Position numbers and translations under genes: made by a program | The notes under the pieces: generated by a model | Seen by the model: only the letters and a program-made list of their open reading frames with translations | What the model was told of the DNA's origin: nothing | The model's database searches: none | In this document: positions 33,752 through 42,811 of the stretch, one piece after another | Position numbering within the stretch: position 1 is the first letter of the stretch | How the letters are laid out: each line of letters opens with the position of its first letter | Source: Actinomadura parmotrematis | GTDB taxonomy: Bacteria > Actinomycetota > Actinomycetes > Streptosporangiales > Streptosporangiaceae | Direction of reading: 5' to 3' | NCBI RefSeq assembly: GCF_019458805.1 | Contig: NZ_JAIBOA010000001.1 | Span: forward strand, 496,001 to 560,000 | DNA length: 64,000 nucleotides

Positions 33752-34521
33752 CGGCCCGCCTCGCCCGCCGCGCCTGGGTCGAGCAGATCATGGGGCTGCC
33801 GGTCAGCGTCCACGTCCGGGGGGCCGATCCGGCCCGCCCGGACGTGGAGCTCGCCGTCGCCCGCGTCTTCGCCGACCTCTGCCGCGCCGACGCCGTCCTC
33901 AGCCCCTACCGCGACGCCAGCGACCTGTCGCGCTGGGAGCGCGGCGAGCTCGCCCTCGGCGACGCCGACCCCGACCTCGCCCTCGTCATGGAGCTCTGCG
34001 ACCTCGCCCGCGAGCGCACCGGCGGCTGGTTCGACGCCGCCGGGCTGCCCGAACCGCGCACCGGGCGGCGCCGCTACGACCCGTCCGGGCTGGTCAAGGG
34101 CTGGGCCGTGCAGCGCGCCGCCCGGCACCTGGCGGCCCTGGACGGCGCCGGCTGGTGCCTGAACGCCGGCGGCGACGTGCTGGTGCACGCCCCCGAGGGG
34201 CAGCCGCCCTGGCGGGTCGGCATCGAGGACCCGGCCCGGCCCGACCGGGTCATGGCGGTCGTCGCGCGCCGCGGCGGCGCGGTCGCCACCTCCGGCGGCG
34301 CCCACCGCGGCGCCCACATCATCGACCCGCACACCGGGCGCCCCGCCGCCGCCGTCCGGTCGGTGACCGTCGCCGGGCCGGACCTGCTCTGGGCCGACGT
34401 GCGGGCCACCGCCGCCGCGGCCCGGGGCCCGGACGCGCTGGCGGGCCTGGCCCCCTACGAGGCCCTGATGATCACCGGTGCCGGGGAGCGGCTCACCACC
34501 CCCGGCTGGACCGAGGACTGA
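33748..34521 (+). CDS. apbE: ApbE-family FAD:protein FMN transferase
   Basis: 257-residue enzyme which transfers FMN from FAD to a Thr of a target protein. Seen: QIMGLPVSVHV at the start, WFDAAG, PSGLVKGWAVQ, NAGGDVLV, and the metal-binding C-terminal region GGAHRGAHIIDPHTGRP. It is shorter than many ApbE proteins and has no clear lipobox or signal peptide, so it may act in the cytoplasm or be membrane-associated. ATG overlaps the stop of the substrate gene (ATGA). Confidence 0.92.
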   Translation: MTARLARRAWVEQIMGLPVSVHVRGADPARPDVELAVARVFADLCRADAVLSPYRDASDLSRWERGELALGDADPDLALVMELCDLARERTGGWFDAAGLPEPRTGRRRYDPSGLVKGWAVQRAARHLAALDGAGWCLNAGGDVLVHAPEGQPPWRVGIEDPARPDRVMAVVARRGGAVATSGGAHRGAHIIDPHTGRPAAAVRSVTVAGPDLLWADVRATAAAARGPDALAGLAPYEALMITGAGERLTTPGWTED

Positions 34522-34569
34522 CCGGCGGCCGGTTCGCCGCCCCCGGCCCGCCCGTGGGACGCTGGATGC

Positions 34570-34989
34570 ATGCCATCGGACAACGATTCCGCCGCCGAGG
34601 CGCCGGACGGGCTGGCGGCCCGCTTGGAGCAGCGGTCGGTGTACGCCGTCGCGACGCTCGCCGGGTCCATCGACATGGGCAACCACGAGCGCCTGCGCGA
34701 GCTGCTGGTGCGGGCGCTGGAGGGGACCCGCGCCGCCCTGATCGTCGACATGGCGGGAGTGGACTTCTGCGACTCCTCGGGCCTCGGGGTGTTCGCCCAC
34801 CTGGCCCGCGCGTCCCGGGCCGGCGGCACGTCGCTGGTGGTGACGGGCCTGCGCGGCCGGGTGGCCCGCGTCTTCGACGCGACCGGCATGTTCCTCTTCC
34901 TGTACGCCGAGCCCAACGTCCAGGCCGCCGTCGACTGGCTGGACGGCGGCCGCCGCCACCCCCTGTCGCCGAGCGCCGACCCCTCCTAG
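34570..34989 (+). CDS. STAS-domain anti-sigma factor antagonist
   Basis: 139 residues: STAS domain at about 22-118 with the phosphorylation loop VDFCDSSGLGVF (Ser69/Ser70), as in SpoIIAA/RsbV. Its partner switch kinase is not encoded nearby. It would bind an anti-sigma factor when unphosphorylated. The TAG stop shares CTAG with the stop of the convergent hydrolase gene. Confidence 0.9.
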   Translation: MPSDNDSAAEAPDGLAARLEQRSVYAVATLAGSIDMGNHERLRELLVRALEGTRAALIVDMAGVDFCDSSGLGVFAHLARASRAGGTSLVVTGLRGRVARVFDATGMFLFLYAEPNVQAAVDWLDGGRRHPLSPSADPS

Positions 34990-36644
34990 CGGCCCGGCGG
35001 CCGGGCGCCGATGACCAGGCGCGAGGCGCCCGCCCCTCCCACGGCGACCGAGCGCGGGGACGGCGCGCCGGGCAGGGCCGTCCAGGGGTCGGTCCCGGCG
35101 GGGCTCTCGGGGACGTGGTCGGGGAAGTCGCTGCTCATGAGGTCCAGCGCCAGCCGGTGCCCGGCGCGCAGCCGGTAGGCGACGCTCTGCAGGTCGAGGG
35201 CGACCTCGGCGTTCTCGGCCGCCCCGGCCACCCTGACCTGGCCCTTGGCGATCAGCCGGGCGGCGCCGGCGGCGTCCACGTCCAGCAGGCGGGCGTGGAC
35301 GGCGGCGCCCGCCGGCGCCGTCAGGCGGAGCAGCAGGACGGCCGCGCCGACCAGGTCGGTGTCGGCGCCGGCGGCGGGCGCGAGGAAGCGGACGACGTCG
35401 GCGCGCTCCGCGATCCCGGAAAGGTCCGACCGGTCGAACAGCGCGGCGAACGGGTCGGCGGCGGCGGAGGGCACGAGGTCGGACGGGTCGTGGACCCACT
35501 CGACCCGGGACGCGCGGGGCTCGGGCGCCTCCGCCAGGTGCGGGGAGGGCGACGCGGCCAGGTGGTACGTGCGGCCGGGCGTGCCCGGCGGCGGCCAGGA
35601 CGCGGCCTCCCGCCGGTCGCCGTGGCAGATCTCGTAGCGGACGCGCGGCAGCGCCGCCAGGTCCCCGGAGCGGCCGAGGACGGCGTCGAAGAACTCCAGC
35701 GCCGGGTCCAGGTAGCGGGGGAGCAGGCGGGCGAGCGCCGCGCCGTTCGCGGTGTGGTCGTCGGCGGGGGCGATCGGCGCGTCGGCGAGGTGGTAGTTCT
35801 CGTGGTCGATCGGCTCCATGCGCAGGTACAGGTGCGGCGCCCACCGCGCGTCCTGCGCTAGGGCGCGGACGTCGTGCCAGGACCAGACGGCGCAGTTGTC
35901 GAACCAGCCGATCGTGTAGAGGACGGGCACGGGCGGAGCGTCGAGCAGGGCCTGTAGCGGGCGCGGCCGGAAGCGCCCGGCGCCGGGGCCGTCCTCGAAC
36001 TCGGCGTCGAAGTTCGCCGAGCGCGTCCCGGTCTGCGCGAAGAAGGCGTCGAAGGCGGCGCGCAGGGGGCGGGCCGTCCAGTCCGGCTGCCACTCGTAGC
36101 GGCCGGCGTCCACGTAGTGGGTGGCGAAGTAGGCCTTGCGGCTCGTCTGCTCGACGTCGGCGGTGCCGTCGCCGTGGTCCAGCACCGTGGACAGCTGGGA
36201 GCCGGTGAGGCGCGGCGCGATCGCGCGGAGGGCGGGGTGCCCGGCGGACGCGGCGGCGAGGGCGGTGTACCCGAAGTAGGAGTCGCCCCACATGACGACG
36301 TCGCCGTCGCACCAGGGCCGCCCGGCGATCCACTCGATCGTGTCGCGGCCGTCGCCGGCCTCGTGGACGGCGAACTCGGCGGCGCCCTCCGAGCGGTACT
36401 TGCCGCGCACGTCCTGCACCACGACGTGGTAGCCGCGCGCCGTCATGCGGCGGGCGACGGCGGGCATGAAGCAGTAGGCGCCGTCCTTGTCGTAGGGCAG
36501 GCGGACGAGCACGGCGGGGCCGGGCGCGCCGCCGTCCGCGAGGTAGACGTCGGCGGCGAGGCGGGCGCCGTCGCGCATCGGGACGGCGGCCTGCGCAGCG
36601 TCGGGGGGCGGGGCGGCGGGGCCGACCCGCCGGATGTTCAGCAC
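34986..36644 (-). CDS. CocE/NonD-family hydrolase (Xaa-Pro dipeptidyl-peptidase-like)
   Basis: 552 residues: alpha/beta-hydrolase domain (about 15-300) with nucleophile elbow WGDSYFG and VVVQDVRGKYRSEG, then a C-terminal jelly-roll domain (about 330-545) typical of X-Pro peptidases and cocaine esterase. It cleaves an ester or amide; no signal peptide, so cytosolic. Last gene of the dipeptide-type importer operon (start GTG 36644, 7-base overlap with the ATPase gene), which suggests that it processes the imported compound. Confidence 0.9.
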   Translation of the reverse strand: MLNIRRVGPAAPPPDAAQAAVPMRDGARLAADVYLADGGAPGPAVLVRLPYDKDGAYCFMPAVARRMTARGYHVVVQDVRGKYRSEGAAEFAVHEAGDGRDTIEWIAGRPWCDGDVVMWGDSYFGYTALAAASAGHPALRAIAPRLTGSQLSTVLDHGDGTADVEQTSRKAYFATHYVDAGRYEWQPDWTARPLRAAFDAFFAQTGTRSANFDAEFEDGPGAGRFRPRPLQALLDAPPVPVLYTIGWFDNCAVWSWHDVRALAQDARWAPHLYLRMEPIDHENYHLADAPIAPADDHTANGAALARLLPRYLDPALEFFDAVLGRSGDLAALPRVRYEICHGDRREAASWPPPGTPGRTYHLAASPSPHLAEAPEPRASRVEWVHDPSDLVPSAAADPFAALFDRSDLSGIAERADVVRFLAPAAGADTDLVGAAVLLLRLTAPAGAAVHARLLDVDAAGAARLIAKGQVRVAGAAENAEVALDLQSVAYRLRAGHRLALDLMSSDFPDHVPESPAGTDPWTALPGAPSPRSVAVGGAGASRLVIGARPPGR

Positions 36645-37528
36645 GTGGGATCTCCGTCGGGGGAAGGGGAGTCGGGGACGTCGGGGTCGTCGGGGAGGCC
36701 GTCGAGGGCCCGGCGGTCGCGGGCGACGCGCTCCAGGTCCCAGCCGGGCACCGGGACGGAGTCGAGCAGCAGCCGCGTGTAGGGGTGGCGCGGCTCGCGC
36801 AGCACCCGCTCGGTGCCGCCGCGCTCGACGACGCGGCCGCGCCGCATCACCAGGACCTCGTCGGTGATGTGCCGGACGACGGCGAGGTCGTGGCCGACGA
36901 ACAGGTAGGCGATGCCGGTGTCGCGGCGCAGCGCGTCCAGCAGGGTGAGGATCTGCGCCTGGACCGAGACGTCGAGCGCGGCGACGGCCTCGTCCAGGAT
37001 CAGCACGCGCGGGGCGACGCCGAGCGCGCGGGCGATCGCGGCGCGCTGCCGCTGGCCGCCCGACAGGTCGCGGGGCAGCGAGTCCCCGGCCCGCGCGCTC
37101 AGCCCGACCTGGTCGAGCAGCTCGCGGACGCGGGCGTGCCGGGCGGCGGCCGGGCCGGGCGCGTGCAGCGCGATCGGCTCGGCGATGGACTGGGCGACGG
37201 TGCGGCGCGGGTCGAACGAGCCGTAGGGGTCCTGGAAGATCATCTGGAGGTGCCGGGCGCGGCGCAGCCGGTCGCGCCGGGACCGGCCGCCGGCGGGCGC
37301 GCCGGCCAGCTCGACGGTGCCCGCCGTCGCCCGCTCCAGCCCGGCGACGATGCGGGCGGTGGTGGTCTTGCCCGACCCGGACTCGCCGACGAGGCCGAGC
37401 GACGCGCCGGGCAGCAGGTCGAAGCCGACGCCGTCCACGGCGGTGACGTCGCCGAACCGCTTCACCAGGCCGCGGACCGACAGCACGGGGCCGGTCTTTT
37501 CGGGGCCGGTCGTTCCGGGACCGGTCAT
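36638..37528 (-). CDS. Oligopeptide-type ABC importer ATPase (DppF-like)
   Basis: 296 residues, one ABC ATPase domain: Walker A GESGSGKTTT, signature LSGGQRQRAAIARAL, Walker B VLILDEAVAALD, switch His in FVGHDLAVV; the C terminus has HPYTRLLLDSV of the oligopeptide_trans family. In the Walker B-linked loop EAVAALD replaces the usual EPTSALD. ATG 37528 overlaps the stop of the preceding ATPase gene; a 9-residue longer frame is possible. Confidence 0.92.
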   Translation of the reverse strand: MTGPGTTGPEKTGPVLSVRGLVKRFGDVTAVDGVGFDLLPGASLGLVGESGSGKTTTARIVAGLERATAGTVELAGAPAGGRSRRDRLRRARHLQMIFQDPYGSFDPRRTVAQSIAEPIALHAPGPAAARHARVRELLDQVGLSARAGDSLPRDLSGGQRQRAAIARALGVAPRVLILDEAVAALDVSVQAQILTLLDALRRDTGIAYLFVGHDLAVVRHITDEVLVMRRGRVVERGGTERVLREPRHPYTRLLLDSVPVPGWDLERVARDRRALDGLPDDPDVPDSPSPDGDPTC

Positions 37529-38481
37529 CGGGGCTCCTCTCCCGCGCGCAGGCACGCGGCGAGGGACGCGCCGTGGCGGCGCGTCCCGGGGACGGCGCGC
37601 GCGCAGTCGTCGCCGGCGAGCGGGCAGCGGTCGCGGAACGCGCAGCCGCCCGGCGCCTCGGCGAGCGACCGCGGCCGCCCGCGGACGGCCTTGACGGCGG
37701 CGCGCTCGCCGCGCACCGACGGGCTCGCCTCCAGCAGCGCCCGCGTGTAGGGGTGGGCGGGGGCGCCGAACAGGGCGGCGCCCGGCGCCTCCTCCACGAT
37801 GCGGCCCGCGTACATGACGTAGACGCGGTCGCAGATGGCGGCGGCGAGGTCCAGGTCGTGCGTCACGAACAGCATCCCGGTGCCGTGGGCCTTCTGCAGC
37901 TCCTTCAGCAGGCCGACGACCTCGGCCTGGGTGGTGACGTCCAGGGCGGTGGTCGGCTCGTCGGCGAGCAGCAGCGCGGGCTCGGTGGCGAGCGCCCCGG
38001 CGATCACGACGCGCTGCAGCATGCCGCCGGAGAACTCGTGCGGGTAGCGGCGGAGCGCGCCGCGCGGGTCGCGGAGGCCGACCTGCGCGAGCAGGTCGAG
38101 GGCGCGCTCGGTCGCGGCGCGGGCGGGCACGCCGCGGGCGCGCAGCCCCTCGGTCAGGTAGTCGCCGACGCGCCGCACCGGGTTGACGGCGGCGCGCGGG
38201 TCCTGGAACACCATGGAGACGCGGGTGCGGCGCAGCTCGCGCAGCTCCCGGCGGCCCGCGGCGAGCACGTCGGTGCCGGCGACGGTGACGCGACCGGTGG
38301 CGCGGGCGCCGCGCGGCAGCATGCCGAGCGCCGAGCGGGCGGTCAGCGACTTGCCCGACCCCGACTCGCCGACGAGGCCGACGGTCTCGCCCGCCCCGAC
38401 CCGCACCCCGACGCCGTCCAGCAGCGGGACGGCGCCCGCTCCGACGGTGAGGCCGAGCCCCTCGATCGCGAGGGCGGTCAT
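37525..38481 (-). CDS. Oligopeptide-type ABC importer ATPase (DppD-like)
   Basis: 318 residues: Walker A GESGSGKSLTAR, Q-loop VFQDPRAAVNP, signature FSGGMLQRVVIAGAL, Walker B LLLADEPTTALD, and the C-terminal CAFRDRCPLAGDDC, a cysteine motif that in DppD-like ATPases binds a 4Fe-4S cluster. Works with the second ATPase and both permeases. ATG 38481 overlaps the stop of the permease gene (ATGA). Confidence 0.93.
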   Translation of the reverse strand: MTALAIEGLGLTVGAGAVPLLDGVGVRVGAGETVGLVGESGSGKSLTARSALGMLPRGARATGRVTVAGTDVLAAGRRELRELRRTRVSMVFQDPRAAVNPVRRVGDYLTEGLRARGVPARAATERALDLLAQVGLRDPRGALRRYPHEFSGGMLQRVVIAGALATEPALLLADEPTTALDVTTQAEVVGLLKELQKAHGTGMLFVTHDLDLAAAICDRVYVMYAGRIVEEAPGAALFGAPAHPYTRALLEASPSVRGERAAVKAVRGRPRSLAEAPGGCAFRDRCPLAGDDCARAVPGTRRHGASLAACLRAGEEPR

Positions 38482-39347
38482 GGCCCCTCCTTCCGGGTGC
38501 GGCCGATGGCCGCGCCGATGTGGCCGCCGACGGCGTTGACGCAGCCGACGGTGAGCAGCACCGCCGCGCCGGGGACGAGCGCGCTCCACGGCGCGCCCTG
38601 CAGGATCGCGCCCTGCGCCTCGGCGATCATCTGCCCCCAGTCGGCGGCGGGCGGCCGCACGCCGAGCCCGAGGTAGGACAGCGACGCCAGGTCGACCAGC
38701 GCGTACCCGAACGACAGGGCGCTCTGCGCGGCGAGGACCGGCGCGACGTTCGGCAGCAGGTGCCGCAGCGTCACCCACGGCTCGCCGAACCCCATGACGC
38801 GGTACGCCTCCAGGTAGGGGCGGGCGCCCTCCTGGAGCGCCATGCTGCGCACGACGCGGCCGACGAACGGGGTGTAGCCGACCGCGAGCGCGCAGACCGG
38901 CGCGGCGAGGCCGGGGCCGAACACCGCGACGGCGAGCATCGCCAGCAGCAGGCTCGGGAACGCGAACACCACGTCCATGGCGCGCGACAGCGCGGCGTCG
39001 GCCCAGCCGCCGCAGCGCGCGGCGAGCAGCCCGATCGCGGTGCCGAGCAGCGTCGACAGGGCGACGACGCCGAGCGGGGCGAGCAGCGACAGGCGCGCCC
39101 CGTACAGCAGCCGCGACAGCACGTCCCGGCCGGAGGAGTCGGTGCCGAGCAGGTGGCCCGCGGTGCCGGGCGGGGCGAGCGAGCCGAGCAGGTCGGTGGT
39201 GTCGGGGGAGTGCGGCGCGAGGAGCGGCGCGGCCGCGCCCGCGACCGCGACGGCGAGCAGGAACGCGGCGGCGAGCGCCAGGCCGAGCGGGCGGCGCCGC
39301 CGGGGCCGCGCCGACCGGGCCCGCAGCGCGGGGACGCTGAGCGTCAT
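38478..39347 (-). CDS. Oligopeptide-type ABC importer permease (DppC-like)
   Basis: 289 residues, N-terminal segment (about 22-42) followed by five transmembrane segments; DVLSRLLYGARLSLL and the EAYRVMGFGEPWVTLRHLLPN coupling loop are typical of DppC. Start and stop overlap both neighbours by four bases. Confidence 0.92.
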   Translation of the reverse strand: MTLSVPALRARSARPRRRRPLGLALAAAFLLAVAVAGAAAPLLAPHSPDTTDLLGSLAPPGTAGHLLGTDSSGRDVLSRLLYGARLSLLAPLGVVALSTLLGTAIGLLAARCGGWADAALSRAMDVVFAFPSLLLAMLAVAVFGPGLAAPVCALAVGYTPFVGRVVRSMALQEGARPYLEAYRVMGFGEPWVTLRHLLPNVAPVLAAQSALSFGYALVDLASLSYLGLGVRPPAADWGQMIAEAQGAILQGAPWSALVPGAAVLLTVGCVNAVGGHIGAAIGRTRKEGP

Positions 39348-40306
39348 CGGCCGAGCCCCCCGACCGTCACCCGCGGGTCGATCAACGGCATCGCCAGGTC
39401 CACCAGCGTGTTGACCAGCACGAACAGCACGACGGCGACGAGCGCGACGCCCTGCACCACCGGGAAGTCGCGGCGCGACACCGAGCTCACCAGCAGCGCG
39501 CCGACGCCGTCGAGCCCGAACGCCGTCTCGACGACGGCGGTCCCGACGAACAGCCCGGCGACCAGCAGCCCGATGACGGTGAGCAGCGGCGCGAGCGCGT
39601 TGCGGACGACGTGCCGCCGCACGAGCGCGGCGCCGCCGGCGCCGCGGCTGCGCGCGACCTCCACGTGCTCGCGGCCGAGCTCGTCGGCGAACGCGGCGGT
39701 GCCGACGCGGGCGAGGACCCCGAACCCGGCCGCCGCCATCGCGACGGCGGGCAGCGTGAGGTGCCAGAGCCGGCCCGCGAGGCCGTCGCCCGCGCCGGTG
39801 GCGGGGAACCAGCCGAGGCCGACGGCGAACACCGACAGCAGGACGACGGCGGCGACGAACGGCGGCGTCGCGGTGGTGACGGCCGCCGCCAGCGTCGTGG
39901 CCCGCGCGGCGATCCCGCCGCGCACCGCCGCGGCCAGCGCGACCGCGCAGCCGGCGACGACCGCGAGGACCGCCGCGTACCCGATGAGCAGCCCCGACAC
40001 CGCGAGCCGGCTCGCGATGAGCGACCCGACGCCGGTCTGGTAGTTCAGCGAGGTGCCGAGGTCGAGGCGGACGGCGCCGCCGAGCCAGCCGAGGTAGCCC
40101 TGCACGAAGCCCCGGTCGAGGCCGTAGCGGTGGCGGAGCGCCTCGATCTGGTCGGGGGTGACCCGGCGCCCGGCGGTCAGCGCGAGCACCGGGTCGCCGG
40201 GGACGAGCCGCAGCGCCCCGTAGATCACGACGCTGGCGGCGAGCACGGTGAGCACCGCGCCGAGCACCCGGCGCCCGATCCAGGCGGCGAGGGGGCGCGC
40301 CTCCAT
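39344..40306 (-). CDS. Oligopeptide-type ABC importer permease (DppB-like)
   Basis: 320 residues, six transmembrane segments. VVIYGALRLVPGDPV at about 25-39 is the DppB-type opening motif; the coupling loop EVARSRGAGGAALVRRHVVRNAL follows near residue 200. ATG 40306 shares one base with the stop of the binding-protein gene (TGATG). Confidence 0.92.
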   Translation of the reverse strand: MEARPLAAWIGRRVLGAVLTVLAASVVIYGALRLVPGDPVLALTAGRRVTPDQIEALRHRYGLDRGFVQGYLGWLGGAVRLDLGTSLNYQTGVGSLIASRLAVSGLLIGYAAVLAVVAGCAVALAAAVRGGIAARATTLAAAVTTATPPFVAAVVLLSVFAVGLGWFPATGAGDGLAGRLWHLTLPAVAMAAAGFGVLARVGTAAFADELGREHVEVARSRGAGGAALVRRHVVRNALAPLLTVIGLLVAGLFVGTAVVETAFGLDGVGALLVSSVSRRDFPVVQGVALVAVVLFVLVNTLVDLAMPLIDPRVTVGGLGR

Positions 40307-41925
40307 CACTTGCCGCCGAGGGTGGTCGCCCACGGCGTGTACAGGTAGTCCTGCCGCGGGACGAGGCCGGTCAGGCGGGCGCCGTAGTAGACGTTGACGT
40401 ACTGCGTCGCGATCGGGATCGTCGGCAGGTCGCGGGTCATGATGCCCTGCGCCTTGACGATCAGGCGGGCGCGGGCGGCCGGGCCGGCGGTGCCGAGGGC
40501 GGACGCGACCGCCGCGTCGTACTCCTTGTCGCTGTACCCGGCGAAGTTGTAGAAGCTGCCGGTGGTGAAGTACTGGTAGTACTCCAGCGGCTCGGGGAAG
40601 TCCAGGTAGCCGGTGGACAGGAACAGGTCCACGCCCGCGCGGGCGGCGGGGGAGGCGAACATCGCGCCGAACTGCTCGCCGGTGAGCGGCTTCAGCTCGA
40701 CGTTCATGCCCGCCTGCTTCGCGGTGTCGGCGATGGAGGCGGCGATGCGGCTCTCCTCGTCGATGGCCCGCGAGTAGGCCAGCACGATCTTCTGCTTGGC
40801 GCGCGGCGACCCGGCCACGAGCTTCCTGGCCTTGCCGAGGTCCTGGACGGGCTCGGGCAGCGCGTCGTAGGCGGTCTTGTAGACGTCGCCGGCGTAGCCC
40901 CAGGCGGCGGGCGGGACGAGCGCGCGGAGCGGCTGCGCGGTGCCCTGGTAGACCGAGCCGGTGATGCCCTTGTAGTCGATGAGGGCCTGGAGCGCCTGCC
41001 GGGCGGCCGGGTCGCCGAGCGCGCCCTTCTGGTTCAGCACCGACAGGAACGTCGGGGCGAGGCTCTGCCCGTACAGCAGGTGGCCCTTGCCGGAGAGCTG
41101 CTTGTGCGCGGGGCGCGGCACGTTGAACTGGCCGTCGACGTCGCCGCTCGCGAGCGCGGCGGTCTGCGCGGCCGGATCGGCGATGAAGGTGAACTTCAGG
41201 TCCTTCACCTTGGGCTTGACGGCGGTGTTCCACCAGGCGTCGTTGCGGGTGAGAGTGATGTTCTGGCCCTGCGTCCAGGCGCCGAACTTGTACGGGCCGG
41301 TGCACATGACGCCGCCCTTGGCGGTGCCGAACGCCTTCCCGGCCTTCTCGGCGAACGCCTTCTCCACGACGTGGAAGGACGGCAGCGCGAAGAACGACGG
41401 CACGAGCACGTCGGGCTGCTTCAACTTGAGCGTGACGCGGTCGGCGCCGGTCGGCTCGATGCTCTTCATGTGGGCGGCCCAGCCGACCCAGGAGGAGCCG
41501 AGCGCCGGGTTCAGGACGCGCCGCACGCTGTAGACGACGTCCTCGGGAGTCACCGGCTTGCCGTCCCAGAACGTCGCGCCCTTGCGCAGGTGGAACACGT
41601 AGGTGAGCGGGTCGGGGTGGTCGACGGACGTCGCGAGCGCGGGCTCGCTCTTGTAGCCGGGGCCGAAGGTGAACAGGCCCTCGCACATGTTGGCGACGAC
41701 GGTGCTGGCCGACTCGATGGAGGACAGCGCCGGGTCCAGCGAGGCGGGCTCGCCGAGCGCGGAGTTCCAGGTGACGGTGCCGACCTGCGCGGTCGGCGCG
41801 GGGACGGAGGTGGTGACGGCCGGGGCGGACGCGCCCCCGGCGGCGGTGCCGCCGCCGGTACAGCCGGCGAGGGCGGTCGTGCCGAGCAGGACCGCGGCGA
41901 GCGCGGCGGGGAGTGGACGAGCCAT
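40306..41925 (-). CDS. Oligopeptide-type ABC importer substrate-binding lipoprotein
   Basis: 539 residues of the extracellular solute-binding family 5. Signal peptide with lipobox LAGC (Cys22). Family segments: LDPALSSIESAS, LRKGATFWDGKPVTPEDVVYSVRR and the later GTAQPLRALVPP. It captures a peptide or other amphipathic compound (glycosides and nickel complexes also occur as ligands in this family). First gene of the six-gene operon; divergent from a TetR gene. Confidence 0.92.
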   Translation of the reverse strand: MARPLPAALAAVLLGTTALAGCTGGGTAAGGASAPAVTTSVPAPTAQVGTVTWNSALGEPASLDPALSSIESASTVVANMCEGLFTFGPGYKSEPALATSVDHPDPLTYVFHLRKGATFWDGKPVTPEDVVYSVRRVLNPALGSSWVGWAAHMKSIEPTGADRVTLKLKQPDVLVPSFFALPSFHVVEKAFAEKAGKAFGTAKGGVMCTGPYKFGAWTQGQNITLTRNDAWWNTAVKPKVKDLKFTFIADPAAQTAALASGDVDGQFNVPRPAHKQLSGKGHLLYGQSLAPTFLSVLNQKGALGDPAARQALQALIDYKGITGSVYQGTAQPLRALVPPAAWGYAGDVYKTAYDALPEPVQDLGKARKLVAGSPRAKQKIVLAYSRAIDEESRIAASIADTAKQAGMNVELKPLTGEQFGAMFASPAARAGVDLFLSTGYLDFPEPLEYYQYFTTGSFYNFAGYSDKEYDAAVASALGTAGPAARARLIVKAQGIMTRDLPTIPIATQYVNVYYGARLTGLVPRQDYLYTPWATTLGGK

Positions 41926-42040
41926 GGGGAGACCCTTCGTGGTGCTGGCGCGGGCCGGGACGGCCGGCGGCGGTGGCGGCGTGGCGGCGGGGGGCGGATC
42001 CGCTGCCGGACGCGGCCCGCCCAGCCTGGTCGCGGTCCCG

Positions 42041-42065
42041 ATTGATTGTCAATACTGCAAATCAA
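42041..42065. promoter_or_regulatory. AT-rich palindromic operator between importer and TetR genes
   Basis: In an otherwise GC-rich 175-base gap, ATTGA-TTG-TCAAT (42041-42053) is a perfect dyad, and TTGATT (42042-42047) pairs with AATCAA (42060-42065). A TTGACA -35-like box reads toward the importer on the minus strand. Likely binding site for the adjacent TetR protein. Confidence 0.5.
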
Positions 42066-42100
42066 AAAGGGCCGGGAGAAGAACATCGAGGTCAGCGGGC

Positions 42101-42787
42101 ATGCCCGTGCGAACGGGTGAGAGGATGGTCCGCGCACGGAACGCGGCGCGGGCGCGGTTGTCGGCCGCGGCGGCACAACTACGGGAGCGTGGGGCAGGGG
42201 TGGGCAGGCCGAGCGTCGCCGCCGAGCGGCGGGAGCAGATCTTGCGGGCGGCGGCCCGGTCGGTGGCGCGGCACGGCCTCGCCGGCAGCACGCAGGAGCG
42301 GATCGCCGAGGCGGCCGGCCTGAGCCGCTCGCACGTCCGCCACTACATGGGCAACCGCGACGAGCTCATCGACGCCCTGTGGGACCACGTCATCACGCCC
42401 TACGTCGCCTCGATGGCCGCCGCGACCGCCGGCCGCGAGCCCGCCGCGCGGCTCCGCGCGCTGGTGGACTACCTGTTCGGGCCGCAGATGGCCCGCAACG
42501 ACGACGACGCCGTCATCGAGGCGTTCATCAGCGGGGCGATGCACGACGTCCGGCTGCGCGGCCGCGTCTACGACACCTACAGCCGGCTGGAGCGCGAGGT
42601 CGCCGCGGCGATCCGCGAGGCCGTCCCCGGCTGCGGCTCGGCGGAGAGCCTGCGCGCGGCCTACGCCCTGCTCTGCATGGCGTTCGGCAACTCGATGCTG
42701 GGGACGCTGCCGTTCCCCGCCTCGCGGCCGGCCGGGATGCGGGCGCTCGCCGAGCGGATGCTCGCCGCGCTCGGCGAGCGGGCCTGA
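42101..42787 (+). CDS. TetR-family regulator, divergent from the importer operon
   Basis: 228 residues from ATG 42101 (GAGGT 8 bases upstream; ATG 42125 is an alternative). The TetR HTH spans about 45-90: RREQILRAAARSVARHGLAG then RIAEAAGLSRSHVRHYMGNRDELI. The C-terminal ligand domain resembles the BetI-like group. It probably controls the dipeptide-type importer and hydrolase, from which it is divergent. Confidence 0.88.
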   Translation: MPVRTGERMVRARNAARARLSAAAAQLRERGAGVGRPSVAAERREQILRAAARSVARHGLAGSTQERIAEAAGLSRSHVRHYMGNRDELIDALWDHVITPYVASMAAATAGREPAARLRALVDYLFGPQMARNDDDAVIEAFISGAMHDVRLRGRVYDTYSRLEREVAAAIREAVPGCGSAESLRAAYALLCMAFGNSMLGTLPFPASRPAGMRALAERMLAALGERA

Positions 42788-42811
42788 GAGCGGGCCTGAG
42801 GGCGGGCCGGG

